Below, piece after piece: positions 44,576 to 57,306 of a stretch of DNA of 64,000 bases. Below the pieces are notes generated by a model. It worked only from the letters and a program-made list of their open reading frames with translations. It searched no databases and was not told the origin of the DNA. The stretch's first letter is position 1. Every line of letters starts with the position of its first letter. Position numbers and translations under genes: made by a program. The DNA is from Takakia lepidozioides (taxonomy: Eukaryota; Streptophyta; Takakiopsida; Takakiales; Takakiaceae), in NCBI GenBank assembly GCA_030704615.1, contig CM060731.1, positions 2,790,001 to 2,854,000 on the forward strand, read 5' to 3'.

Positions 44576-47500
44576 TCAAGAAGTGCTGAAAGTTGCAGGT
44601 GAAGGTAAGACGAGGCCAAGGAGACAGGAAGAGGGTTGGGGGGATATGCCCAGCAAGTCACATGCTTCAACTGACCAAGGAAGAATGTACAGCATCCGAG
44701 ACCATAAGTGATTGGTACCAGCAATCTTCACCACTCCAGCACGGTCCCTTTGCTTCAGGTAGGCTACAAACTGCTCAAACTGCAAACGCAATACGGCACG
44801 GTACACAATACAGAAACAGGGTCATCAAAAGCCTCATCCCAGGATCGGGTCAGGCGACAATTCTCCAAACAGCTTCTAAACAACCTCTCTAAATGGAATT
44901 CCCCAGCAATCTCAAATCACAATCTTATCCAGTCACACAAGCGTCTCCGACATATGGAGCCCTGACAAATCTCCGTCATTGGTCATGTAGAAACAAAATG
45001 GAAAGTGTCCCACTTCAAAATTCTTGTGGAGTCAAATACCAACAGGAATAGATGGTGAAGCTGAGGATACAAGTCCTGAAGGTAAAGCAGAGGGAGCAGG
45101 AAAATGGGAAAGATGCCAGGAAAGCACTTACCCCGTCGCAATTTTCAGGCCCTGGAGAGACAAACAGCCGGCAAATCTCACGCTGAAACAGAGAGGCACA
45201 CCCGACAATAGAAATCAGAACCCTTGGTCCGAAGCCAGTTTACATCAATCCCAACCCTCAAAAGCACATTGCTGTCACACCGTTTTCATGAGGACTTCAA
45301 CTCACCTTATGTAGCGGCGCAAGCTGAAAGCTGTGTGTCACGGACTTGAAGTCGGCACGTTTTGTTACATCCAGCTTGTCAGGCCACCTGTACCAATCCA
45401 TTAATGTACCAACTCAATTCTCACCTTTCAAAACAAGTGGGATCCTATTTGGAGTGTCTGATGAAAGAGAGAACATAAAATGGGATGTCTGAAGGGGGAT
45501 TGACTCACCAGACAAATGACAAGAGATCATGCACTAACCAACGTCAACCCCAAGTGGTTGATTTAGCAATTCTGTTGATTATCTCTAGTAATACCCAGCT
45601 GCAAAGCAGATATTGAACCACAAAAATATACCTTATGTGAATGTCGGCCTAATAAACTCTGAACTCGTAATCCAAGATATAATGCCACATACAATATATA
45701 TGATGTTACAAAGGCACGAGAAAAGCAACAACTGCAGAGCGGTCAAACAACAAAACTAGTTTTGGTAATAGATAGTCTGAGACTCATACGCAAACGAGGA
45801 AACACAGTCCGTGGTGCAGTAACTTGCCCAGAAGGCTCATAAGGCTCGCAGTCATATTCGCACAAAACTGAGTGTTGACGAACTGCCACCACCTGGCAAT
45901 ACTGCATGCCACTCTTGCAAAGGGCACCCCTCCAGTGCCTTTCTTCTATATGGGTCGGCCCTGCCATCTGTCCCACCGAGAGTTCCACCCTCTCATGACT
46001 CGTCATAAGAGACCCCATGCCATGTGGAGTGGATTCGTTTGGGGGAGGAGGTAGAGGAGGCGGAGGAGAGCTTGGTGGAGGGGGCAAAAGTGGGGGGATT
46101 GAAAGGGGGTGGAGGAGGGGGAGAAAAAGGAGGAGGTGGGGGAGTTTCGCTGGGGGGAGGCGGCGGTGGCGAGACAGGTGGCAGTGGGGGTAGGGGAGGA
46201 TTTAACACATCGATTTGAGGATTTAGTTGCTCCATTGGTTGCACCATCTGCTCAAATTGTGGTCCGTGTATTTGTTCTAATGGTGAGTTCAAGTACTGCT
46301 CTAAAGGTTGGTTTAGGTGGTCTAATGGCTGAGAGACTGGCAAACTGCTCAAGACAGGTGTGACCAGGGATTGCAGTAGTGGAGGGCCATTACGGCCTGT
46401 CACTTTATCCAGCTTGGTGCCCCTATATGGGAGAGGGGTGCCCAGGGGGGGCACCAGGGAAGACTTGGGAATGGGGTTTGATGTAACTGGGGAGACCTGG
46501 CCTAATGGGGATGACGAAACTCCACCTAGCGGCCCTGACCACGAATTGTTGGACGGAAGCCGGTCCAAGTGGAGACGTGGAGGGTGCTTGGGAATGGGTA
46601 GCGGTGCAAGTGTGGCACCCTGAGGAGGTAATGGGGGCCTGACAAGGCTACCCGCAGTGGATGTCTGGCGTTCAAGAATTGGCTTCCGTCCCAGCAAACT
46701 CTGACTGCTGCCTTGAGATAGAATCGGACTGCTATCATGAACACTGCCAACCATCTCACCACAGAGTGCGCCAGTGCTTCGATACACCCCAGTTGGATCG
46801 AGTCTCACTGTTGCCCCAGAATCCATTCTGCCAATGGCATCATCTCTCAAATCCATTGGACTTCCATACCGACCACTACTGTGGTCCCTGTAATCAGCCC
46901 ACAGTGTAGTGTCACAACACTTTGTGTCTAAACACAGATGGCTTGATCTACTCAGTCTGGCTTCTTTAGCCTTTCAACAACCAAACACAATCAAGGTTTA
47001 CCTTCCCGGGGACTCACTCATCATTTGCCAACATTGTTGGCTAACTGCAGACTAGCATTGGTGCAACAACTGCGGTAGAGTAGTAGCCCTTTCTTGTGGT
47101 GATTCCCAAGAGCCTTACTTCTTCTGTAGGGCTAGCCACACAGAAGGCAAGGCAGCATCCCTAAACCCAGCAACCACTAAGCAAATCTGGTATCACTGGC
47201 TTACTCATTGCACACAATTGCTAGTTAATATTGGAATGTTCTCTGGGGATATGCCATATATACACGCACAGGATTCAAAATAGAACTGTCAAAGAGTGCA
47301 GGTAAAGTGTTCAAAGAACTAGAAGTTGAGATGCAACGTACCGATTCCCAAACTGATGTCCCTCCTCCAAGAATTCCTTCTCTGGCATCCCTCCCCACCC
47401 AGGGGGGAAAGCCGCATGGGATTGCCCACTGGAATTGCCACCATCATCAAACTCCATATGAGGGGGAGAGTCTAGATCTTCACGCTCTGCCTCCCACTCA

Positions 47501-50500
47501 CGCTGCCTGGGCCCCTGTGATCTGTCCCTCTCACACTGGTAGTCCCAAGCCCGCCGCCGGATAGCATCCAGTGACATCTGTGAATGCGCCGGCCCGGTGT
47601 GAGTATGGGCATGAACATGCGGGAGCTCACTTTGCTGTAAGGATATGGCTGAGTTGCTGCCATCCAATATACATAGAGACGGAGGGTGTAAGTACAAGTC
47701 ATTCACAATTATCAAGACGTCCCTACCTCGTCTAAGAGAGAAGGAACACTGGAAATTGCTATTATTGCAGTGCAATAATAGCACTACTGATATTTGTCGT
47801 CAAAACAAGTATTGGGGCCTTTCTGGACATAACGGCTCCATATCCGGTGACAATCTTCAGTTCAGCGTAGCTGAAACATTCACAACCAGCAGAACCCCAG
47901 TTGAAACTAAAAAAATTATTCTAGCTGGTCCCACCATTAACTGTGTAGTTACACGGCAGGAAGCCATTTCGACATAGTGGAACTGAGAGAGACAGAGACA
48001 GCACAGAGCTCCTCCAGAGGACAATGATCTACCTGAATTCAATTTGAATGGCAGGATCAAGGCGGCCAGAAACATTGCGCAGAGCAGTGGCTGCTGCATC
48101 CACTCGATCAAACTCCACAAACCGACAAGGACCCCGACTTGTGCGAGCACACCGCACTTTCGTTACCCCTCCAACCCCACTTGCTGCAAGATTGAAGACC
48201 TGCTTTAATTCTCCCTCATTCATGAAATTGGGACCCACCACGTCTGGTAACCCAATCCACAGGGTATTTGTGGGCACTCTCTCAGCTGCTTCCCGCCCCC
48301 CTCCACCCCGCCCGCCCCGTAACCGGCCCGACCCAAAGCTGCAGGAGCTGCCACCTGTAAAACTCAACAACTTGTTGGAAATATTTCCTAGTGCAGCAGC
48401 CAGAGCTGGACTCCCAAGCCGGCTATTAGCTGCTGCACTTACAGAGGGTGTGTGTAGCAGCGCAGGCCCATGGGGAGGGGAGTTCAGAAGGGACACTGAG
48501 GCACTCTTCTGTGCTGGGGTGTTTTTGTATTCCACATTGATGCACTGGTTTCCAAATCTTGTCCCAGTTAACTGGTCTTTGGCGAGAGAAGCAGATTCAG
48601 GTGACCTGCAATCCCACCACAGCACACATGAAGCATCAACAGCCACAATAATAAACCTTGGCAGTAACTGCGTTGGTCTCAGTTCCAAAGCATATGCTTG
48701 CTCTAGCCTTGTGGCCATAGAACCTCCATCCAGTTTGCATTGAGAAGGAAAAGAAAGAGTTGCAGTTCAACTATAATTTTGACTACTATCTTCCTGTGGA
48801 ATAGACTTATGCTACAACGTCTCTGAGCATACCAAGCCTACACTTACAGATTTGATTATGCACAATTGGTTTTCAGTGATAAAAGACATCAGAGGCTGCA
48901 GTTCCCCTACAGAAGCATGCCCTGAGCAGTGTTAGTAGCAACACCTGATGTTGTAAGCTAAGGGGATGCCAAACAATTGTTTCCCAATACTGGAACGTAT
49001 TGCATTAATGTTCGTGAGTACCAGCGCACAAGAATTGCTCAACAGATCCCAGAACCTAAAAACAGTTCCAGGGGGGGAAGGGAAGGGGATGCCAAACAAT
49101 TGTTTCCCAATACTGGAACGTGTTGCATTAATGTTCGCGAGTACCAGCGCACAAGAATTGCTCAACAGATCCAGAACCTAAAAACAGTTCCAGGGGGGAA
49201 AGGGAGCGTTGGTACACCTTCTAAGGAGAAAACATATGAGACCCCAAACCTCACCTAAAATCGATAAAGCAACAGCCACTTTGTCGAAGGAACTTCCAGC
49301 CAGTGAGCTCCCCGAATTGCGCAAATGCAGCTAACAATTCCTCTTCACGGATCATGGGGTCAACCCGCCCAATCCAAAGATGCCGATTCCCACCCGTGCT
49401 CACTCCATCTGAGCGAAGCCCATCACCAGAACTCGGCCCCGTTGACAGACTCCGTTCAGAGAGTCCTTTGGAAGAGGGCGGGAGGGAGCGGCCACTATCT
49501 CTCCGTCGTTGTCGCACATGCACCATCACTGCAACAGCTTCCTCGGGGGCTTCAAATTCCAGCAAAATTGCACTTGCACTTACTAAAGCAAACACTGAAC
49601 GGGGTCCTTTCAGCCCTGCCCCCACTACATCCTTCAAAAGCTCCTCTTTGGCACTCTGGCTGGAGATTCCACCAACCCAGACATGACAACTGGCACCAAT
49701 TGTGACCCCACTCGTGGCACCCCACGTGCCCAGCCCGGAGTCCTGAAACTTGATCAGTAGAGGCTTTCCCCAAGGCATGGAGCCCTGCATGACTTTGCGT
49801 GCCTTTGCTGCATCACGAACACTTCGATACTCAATGATGGCAAAATCACGGCCACGGAATACTGAGACCCCATCAATAGGCCCAAATGTATCAAATTGTG
49901 ATCTGACAAGCGCTTCACTGACATTTTGGCCGAGTGAGCCAACCCAGAGATGTGGGGAAGCCACAAACACGTCCATGGCAGCTGCATCTCCATCAGAGTA
50001 CCAACCCAATTGACTGGGAGAGGAAACCTGTGAATGAGGAGTTGAGGGTTGCGGGGAGGGCAACAGGGTAGGGCCCCCAGAACTCAGTTCTTTCCTCAAG
50101 CCCCCATTTCCATGTTCCTTTCCCCTCCCCCAGGTCTCCATGTGATTACCTGTGACCTTCTCCAACTCTCGGACCTCCTGAGGCCTCCCTCCTGATTGCC
50201 AACTGGAGGGCCATACACCAGCCATATCAGGGTCACCTTTACTGTATTCAGGTAGTCCATGAGACTCCCGCCGTGAAACGTCCCCGTTCCCAAACTCTCG
50301 GTCCCGAGGGTCCCAGGTCTCTCCATCAGAAGTCCCTTTGTACTTCTCAGATTCTCTTGAGGGTCCCGATTCATACTCTCTTGGAACTGACCCAGTACGA
50401 GCCATCCCCAACCCCCAACGGATGGCTCCCACGTACCAACTGGTTGGCCCACGTTGGTCTCCCACATGGGAACTGTTTCGTCCGTACGGTTGCCATACTC

Positions 50501-53445
50501 AAGCACCCCAACTTCCCTTCTATGCACTCCATTGCCATACTCTTTATCTCTGCGCCAAGCCTCTCCCTCGGTTACTAGTCTGGCAGGCTTACAGAACTCC
50601 AAAGATTTTCTCCCCAGATCTGCAGGACCACTCAAGTAGTCCCCTCTCGTATACCCAGGTCGCCCAGAAGACCCATAGTTCCACTGGTTTCTTTCCAAAG
50701 TTTCACTCACATGGTCCATAGTTTCCTTCCCATAGTCTGGATGTTCCTTACATCCCCGTGCGCCACCCCATGACCCTTGCAATTCCTCTGCTGGGGTAAT
50801 AAAGTGGGTGTAGAAACTTCGACCTCTTGGTTCATCATCCTCCATGGCTTGGGTTGGTCGAATCACAGGTTCTTCCACAGCATTAAGTTCCAGGTCAGAG
50901 GGAGAAAATGTGCGGAGAGCTTTGAGAAGGGACGACAAGAGAGGAGCTGCCTCCTCAACCGTTTCATTACTTGCAGTCCGATGGAAGTGACGGACAGCTG
51001 ACACAAGCCATCTCTCAAGCGTGGGCTTTGGGTGTATTACCTGCTCCACCAACAAAGATTTTTGCCCCCCCAAACACATCAATAATCTTGTCACAAAAAC
51101 AGAAATCTGTTGCAAAGTCAGGAATGAACATCTACTAGATCAGCAACTCACCCTCGCAACCAGACTTGTCAGATTTCCACTCCTTTTTACCCCCAACATC
51201 TCCCTCCCAGCATTGGCCTCTGTCTTTTGCTCAACTTCCTCCAAGTCCCTTTGACTCCCAGAATCAACTTTTGGGTCATGCAAAAATTCTGAGGTTCCAG
51301 TCTCAAGCTTTTCTAAGCTGCTCAAGTCCTCAGGCTTAGTTGCTGGGGATGACCCCTCACATTTCAATATTTGGGCCAGGAAATGCTGTCCATCCCTCCG
51401 CCGATCAGCATTAGGGGACTGTAACAATTCGAAACACACTGAGAGAACCCCCTCTGGATCCCAACAGAAAATCTGGAGTACACTCGATGTTATCAAATGT
51501 ATCAGTCGCTTGGCACTAACAGATTCCACTAGTGCGCTACTCCCCTTCTCTGAAGCCAGTGTTTCTGCCAGGGCGACACCCGACACTTGATCATCTGTGG
51601 CTTCCCCTCCATCATCTCGCACCAGCTCCCGCCCATTTAATTGCTGGAGAAGGTAAGTGGAAATGGTGTGGCACACCTCTTTACACATTGAACCCAGACT
51701 CGAGAGTTTGCTTGCAGCAGAAACAGCAGCACCAGCAAGGTTTATAAGACCGTGAAAACAGACTTCTGCAATCTCCCATATGAGGTCCTCCCCTTCCTCA
51801 CCCCCTTGCCAAATGATGGCACAGCTCCAGTCACAGAGCTGTAGAGTTGTCCTCACAGCGGACTCAATTGCAGATGGACAAAAAACTGCATAGCGCGGAA
51901 TTAGCTCGGCTGCAATCCGGCGCACACTGACACATCCTGCAATTGACAGGCAACCAGTTAATGGGAATGATGGTCTACAGCTTCCCCTTCACCTAATAAC
52001 TGAAACTATGTTTATCATTTCGTGTCATTTGGTACCACGTGTGAGGCTCAAATGAACCTTGTTTACTTAGTCGTTCTCTCTTTCCTCCTCAGCAGGATGA
52101 CAGAGCATAGCACAAAATGTGGATTAGCTTCCCTGTTGTATATTACAAACATGATACAACTGGCACTGGGGTCCAACTCTAACCATTCCCACCAAATTCA
52201 TTGCCTATGTAGGCAATGTGCTTAAACCCTGGTTCCAAAACTCTCCACGAACTTGTAGTGGACTGTACTGTAAATTACATAGTGCTTCTTCCTTTCCAGG
52301 GAAGAGAGGGATACAGTCACAAAATTCAATGCTTTGCTTTGCAACTCATGAGGTAACCTTGCAAACATAAAACCCAATCATCACTCTTCTGGCGGGCTTG
52401 ATATCAGATTGCCATGATTCTCCTAGCCAGTGGCTCTTATTTCAAAACGGGCTCCACCGCATATTAGCGGCATTAAAAGCCATCATCACTGAAGAGAAAA
52501 CAAAACTTCACCCCAGATAATTTCCTTCTGAATCCACTGGCGAGCCATCCCCCAGGTGGCCTGACAGCAAAGCGCCAATCCAACAGAAAACCCTGCTCAG
52601 GCCACCTTGAGGCTCCATATGACAATACCGAGGGACAGAAAAACAAGGGAACCAGAGAGGAGCAGCGAGGAGAGAACAAGGGATGTCCTAAAACTGAGAT
52701 CCTGAAACCCAAATGGAGCACATGCCAAAGAAAACAGGGGAGTGCATCATGAGTGAGGTGGGCAGAGACATGCTCATTTGAAGTGAACATGAATGTTGGC
52801 TATGACATACAGTGGGGTCCTAGTCTCTGTAGGATACCAGCCCTGTGTCACTCGTGGAGTTAAACCCACCAGTGGGTTGACACAATATGAAATTGCTGTT
52901 GTCCTCGCCACAACAGTCCGACTTGGGCGAATTCGGTGGTAAGTTTAGGGCTAGCAATGTCCTATGCAGAAGGAGAGAAAGGGAGAGGGACCCATAAAAG
53001 GAGACACACCATTGGAGAACTCAAGCATGGAGTGATAAGCATTGTCCAGGTCGTGCTTCACGCCACCGCCAACTCCGGAAGGGTCATCCTGCCTCTCCAG
53101 GCAGACCTTTATTCGGCGGTAGGCATTGTAGAAGCTTCCAAGCTCCTCCCTATTTCTCTTCTTCAGCAATTTATCATCTTGGATTTCTGGCATTGTTTGG
53201 TGCGGGGACTTGTAGGGTTCTGGACCATGTCCCGTCTTACTGGGAGAGGGTGCGTCTTCCTTACTATCCTCTTGCGTCGTCGGCGTCTGCTCAGGCGGGT
53301 CTATTGATGGGTTCTCTGTGCCTGTCTCCTCCGTTGCAGCTATGGAGGAGGCATTCTCTATTGAATTAGCCCCCTCCTGTGAAGTGTCCTCTGCCATAAG
53401 CTGCTCGTATCGGCGCCTCTTTTTAAATGGCTGCTCTGATGCCAT
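44576..53445 (-). CDS. SPEN-family RNA-binding protein, four RRMs and SPOC
   Basis: A nuclear RNA-binding protein of the Spen/FPA type, probably closest to the Arabidopsis At1g27750 kind. Nine exons: 53010-53445, 51152-51936, 49255-51106, 48033-48605, 47342-47656, 45828-46887, 45306-45387, 45132-45182 and 44576-44779, summing to 1,786 codons. The N-terminus MASEQPFKKRRRYE leads to a helical domain (GCVSVRRIAAELIPRYAVF). Four RRMs follow, beginning near HLWVGSLGQN, CHVWVGGISS, RHLWIGRVDP and NTLWIGLPDV. Then come a Pro-rich linker and a SPOC domain: HWRGALCKSGMQYC, WPDKLDVTKRADFKSVTHSF, REICRLF, YLKQRDRAGVVKIAG. Two single-base frame breaks are needed, near 50405-50420 and 46085-46105, both in G/C runs. 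The intron after 45828 has a GC donor. Confidence 0.85.
48962..49207. repeat. 123-bp tandem duplication in a SPEN-gene intron
   Basis: Two near-identical units, each beginning GGGGATGCCAAACAATTG and ending in AAAACAGTTCCAGGGGGG, follow one another with a 123-bp period. They differ by a few substitutions and one base of length. They lie in the intron between coding exons 49255-51106 and 48033-48605. Similar frames on both strands are by-products of the duplication. Confidence 0.85.
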
Positions 53446-54900
53446 TGCTTTCTCGCTAGGGTTCAACAGAGACAGAGAAGAGGACGGAGAAGACAGAAGA
53501 AAAAGGAACAAAACAATTTCGAACTGGTTCTATACAATTGGGACTACTGCACCAATTCACAATCCAATCTCTTAAAGCAACAAAAGAGGTGTGAGGGTAG
53601 ACAGGGAACAACAAGAAAGCGAAGAGCCCGCCCAACTCAAGAACCACACTGCATAAGCCCTCACTTATCACCTGCAACAAAAACCCAGGAATAAAATAAG
53701 TAACACTCTTCTAGCTCTTCTCCGTTTCCATCCTGTCTGCGTCACTCCCATCACTCCTCTCTGCTTCACTCCAATTCAATCCACTCCTTTGTGGCATTCC
53801 ATTCGTATTACTCTCTCATTCGTGTATAACTCCATGTGTCACTCCAGTAAAGCTTCATTGAAGGACAGCTGATACTCCAAAGAGAATAAGACCATCACCG
53901 CTTCTAGTACCCCTCACTTAATATCACAAGAAACCGGAAGAGAAGGACCCATCCTGCTATCAAAACCCGCAGCTTTCCTTCTTTCACTTTCCGACTCTAG
54001 TGACACGGGACCTCCCTCCCAAACCCACAAAGGACGTGTGCTGAACTCTCTAGGACAGTACAAATGGAGTACAAGCTTGACCCAGAATCCCCACCACGTC
54101 GTCTCCACCTTGTGGGCGTCATCTCTCCCAATAAATATCCTCACAAAACCAGACTAGCACACCACAGCCCCGCCTGCTTCACCCAAACACTCCCCCACAG
54201 CGCCATCAATCCACATTCAAGCTCCGCACAGGCGCCTCCATCCTGCGGGCATGCTCTCTCCAACACCCACACAAGATCTCCGTAGCCGCAACCCCAAGCC
54301 TCCCGCCACCAAGTCTCGAAGCCCTTTCATGTGGCAATCTTATTCGCTGCGACAGAGACGGTAACAATCTACACCCCAGATCCTGTATGTATCCCAACCC
54401 TAGAGTGAATAAATGTGGACGTTGTGGATGCTTTTGTAGTGATGCCTACTTAAGATAGATAACGGAAGTGTAAAAATTTTAAACAATTTCTGTACAGCAC
54501 TAATCAGCAGCAGTCTAGTCACCATAATATTGACAAGTGCACTTCAAATTGTTGAATGACATGTAGGGTGTACCCAGAAACACAGAGGGAGACCACATAA
54601 CACCATTCTTTCTGACTGGAAACATCCACAATCTGTATTCATACCTTCTATTTGACATGAGCTGGAGGTGATGTCAATTTCATTTCTCTTAGACTCCAAT
54701 CTAGGATGATGAACCCTCTAAGACTTTATTTACAACATGTACAATGGGTGAACCTGCATATGATGTGAAGTTCCAAAAAAGGGGGGGGAAACAAGAAACA
54801 AGAGAAGAAAACAAAAAGCTATAGTAAGCTACTCAGCTAGAGAAAAAAACAAAAGCTATAGTAAGCTACTCAACCAGCGACGAAAACAGAAGCTATAGTA
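53446..54900. other. Upstream region of the SPEN-family gene
   Basis: Probable promoter and 5' leader of the minus-strand SPEN gene. Near 54820-54905 the segment AAAAGCTATAGTAAGCTACTCA is repeated three times with small changes at a spacing of 36-40 bp. No gene is supported. Confidence 0.4.
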
Positions 54901-56184
54901 AACTACTCAAGCAGAGCGACCCTCCCAGCCAACAGCCTGGAGGAGATCAGGCAAGGAGATAGGCAAAGTGTCAGGCAGAGGCGGAAGACGAGATGACGCG
55001 AAGCTAGCCACATCAGCCCGATGCAAAATAGAGATGGCTTGTGCTCTCTGCAAAGCAACTGAAACACGTTATCGATAGTAGGCGACAAGGACTGAGGCAT
55101 GTGGGATGCCAGTGGACCCGCTCTTGGCTGCATGATGTGCACATGTCCGCAGGAAATCGTCGAAGTGCCGGTGCAATGAGCCAAATATTTCGACCGCCAG
55201 TGGAAGAAATGTGTCGGTGGGGTGACCATCGCTGTAGTCGCACTCCTTGGCTTGGGCTGCTACAGTGGCTGTCGTGCCTGGTGTGGTAGCTGCGCGAGAT
55301 AACAGATCCGCTCGAGTGGGGTCGGCGAGAACGACATACTAAGGTACGCAAACCATCTCTAGAGAGGATGATGTCAACACGGCGGCGTGTAGAGTGGGAC
55401 GTGAGCGTGGGTCGTAGATGTGGTTGCTCACACAGTACATGATACCCTGCCTCCCGAGCAATAGATGCCACTGCATCGCGAACCATATCATGAGACGCAG
55501 TGCGCTCACCACCACATGGACAACGGAGGAGATGGATGACAAGGTCATCGATGGGCTGAAGACAGACGCAACGCTGAAGGCCCAATGCCGAAGGATGAAG
55601 CAAACCGAGTCGAAGGCGGAGCGCAGTAGTGAAAATAGGGGATGAGAGACGAAAATGTGTGATAGTGGGTCGTGCTGTCAACCATGCCCCTGTTCCGGGT
55701 CCTGCGCATGATAGAAGTCGGGCTCGATGCAACTCAGAAGAAGCACTTGAGAGTATGCCAGAAAAGGAATGACGGTGCACGCGCTCGGAAATGGACTCCT
55801 GAAGATGGTCGAGGCCTTGAACAACCAACTGCTCAAATGGTGGTAGATATGCTCGCGCCGATGCCGGAAGAAGATATCGTGTAGAGCGGAGATGCTGCTG
55901 GAAGGGTAAAATGCCACTGTGCACATGTGCAACGGCGTCCATAAGGATGGGACGATGGTCATAAAGAAATCGTGACGTGAGGGCTGGCGCCACCAATGCC
56001 CAACTGCCGAAGAAAGCTGAGGGGACAATAGTGACAGTAGACAAAAGACCCACACCACCATAAGAGACGGGCAAGGTGGGTTGCTGTCGTGGCAAAAGTC
56101 CTTCGTTTGTATTGTGGGAGTCAAGCTCTGAGTTCTGAGCAGCATGAGCAACCAACTCCAGAAATGCACTGAATGTTGATGCAC
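54901..56184 (-). mobile_element. Retroelement C-terminal remnant
   Basis: A minus-strand frame of 380 codons (55013-56155) reads YGGVGLLSTVTIVPSAFFGS, then ARLLSCAGPGTGAWLTA, LRLRLGL, a CPCGGERTASHDMVRDAV segment and RRRVDIILSRDGLRTLV. This order (hydrophobic block, GPG-AWLT, Cys/His segment, then a possible nuclease-like D...D core) resembles the C-terminal part of reverse-transcriptase-bearing retroelements common in bryophyte, lycophyte and algal genomes. No reverse transcriptase core is visible upstream. The frame ends in sequence unlike the rest, so it is probably decayed. Assignment is from memory and moderately secure. Confidence 0.5.
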
Positions 56185-57306
56185 ATTTTCGTCTTGGTTT
56201 TAGGTGGAGACTGGAGACTTGCCTTCACCGCACCGAACTGCTGCATGTTGCACTTCCGCAAGCATTTTCAAGGCCACCTCATTCGCGCCTGTGTTAACTG
56301 TTAATAACTGAGACATTACCCGCATTCTCTCATGCCTTGGTGCTCCTGAAGTTGGTTCGCAGATGTAGGCTACGTCAAGCGCGATGACAGTCTTCGAGGG
56401 CCATGAGATGCATCCGTAAAGAGAATCTTTGCAGCGAACTCCGTGTTTACCAGGAAAGGGGAACGGTGCCCCAGCAACATCGGAAATTCGGAATTACCAT
56501 AAGACATACACACTGAGACAGCGAGAGGCCTCCTCGAGGTATGGGTGCGGTAGGGAGGAGTCCCATTTAGCAAAGTTGAGGTAGTGAATTTGCATAGTTC
56601 AGCAAGACAGAAGAGACACCTGGCTGGCAAACTCCAACTGATGTAAGACCTGGCTTCTGGGTTCCTCTAATGCAGGGCAGAGCAATGCTTCCAGGCTCCT
56701 GATTTCATCTGCATGTCCAGAGAGTTACACAGCAACATATAAGCCATGCTGCAGCGACCCATTTTGGGTTATGTACTGGGTTCCACTGCAGGTTGCATAA
56801 TTCTTGCAGATTTTGACTAATCGAGTTCATGTCTGCACCTAAAATTTCCCTTGATTGGAAAGATGCTTTGAGCCATATCCTGGTCTTTGTGAGACCACGG
56901 CCAAAGATATGGCCGCTCAGCTGCAACTCGTGTTTTCCCAAAACAGCCCAAGATCGCCAGCCTTCAGACAAAAGGGCATCGAGGAGGTCCTTTGGAATGA
57001 CAGTTCGCGGAACCCTGCTTGGGTGAAAACAGAACCATCTGTCATAATACCAGGCCCAGCACATGGTGATATTTCTTCTGTTCCTGCACAAGCTCCAGGC
57101 CGAGACTGCAACAGGTACGTTTTGATGGTCACTGAACTGTTTGAATTCGAATAGATAATCAGGTCTCAATATATCTGACTGCAGTAGGGCTGTAGACGTT
57201 AGAATTTGTCAAGATCCTTCTTTGAAATGTTTGAAAATCCAGGGTATATTATGTTTAGTTAGTGTAAAGGTTATGCATTGCAATTAAGACTAAAGAGTCG
57301 TGCAGG
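56185..57306. other. Intergenic region upstream of the PPR gene
   Basis: Probable 5' flank of the PPR gene. A 154-codon minus-strand frame (56705-57169) and a 99-codon plus-strand frame (56855-57154) overlap and neither has a recognised domain. Confidence 0.35.

Noticed and set aside
46024-46363. Gly-rich plus-strand frames
   Set aside because: Antisense shadow of the Pro-rich linker of the SPEN-family gene.
48048-48743. 231-codon plus-strand open frame
   Set aside because: It is antisense to the SPEN-family exon 48033-48605, which encodes clear RRM sequence on the minus strand.
48966-49258. Repeated short frames beginning MPNNCFPILERIALMF
   Set aside because: They arise from the 123-bp tandem duplication within an intron, with similar frames on both strands.
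50405-50520. A very short intron to explain the frame change in the SPEN-family exon
   Set aside because: A 50-nt GT-AG solution would be shorter than any other intron here and lies in a linker with G homopolymers. A one-base indel is simpler.
50273-50721. Plus-strand frames of 101-127 codons
   Set aside because: They overlap the charged linker of the SPEN-family exon 49255-51106 on the other strand and show no domain.
56705-57169. 154-codon minus-strand frame upstream of the PPR gene
   Set aside because: No recognisable family, and it overlaps another open frame on the plus strand. The region may be promoter or repeat.
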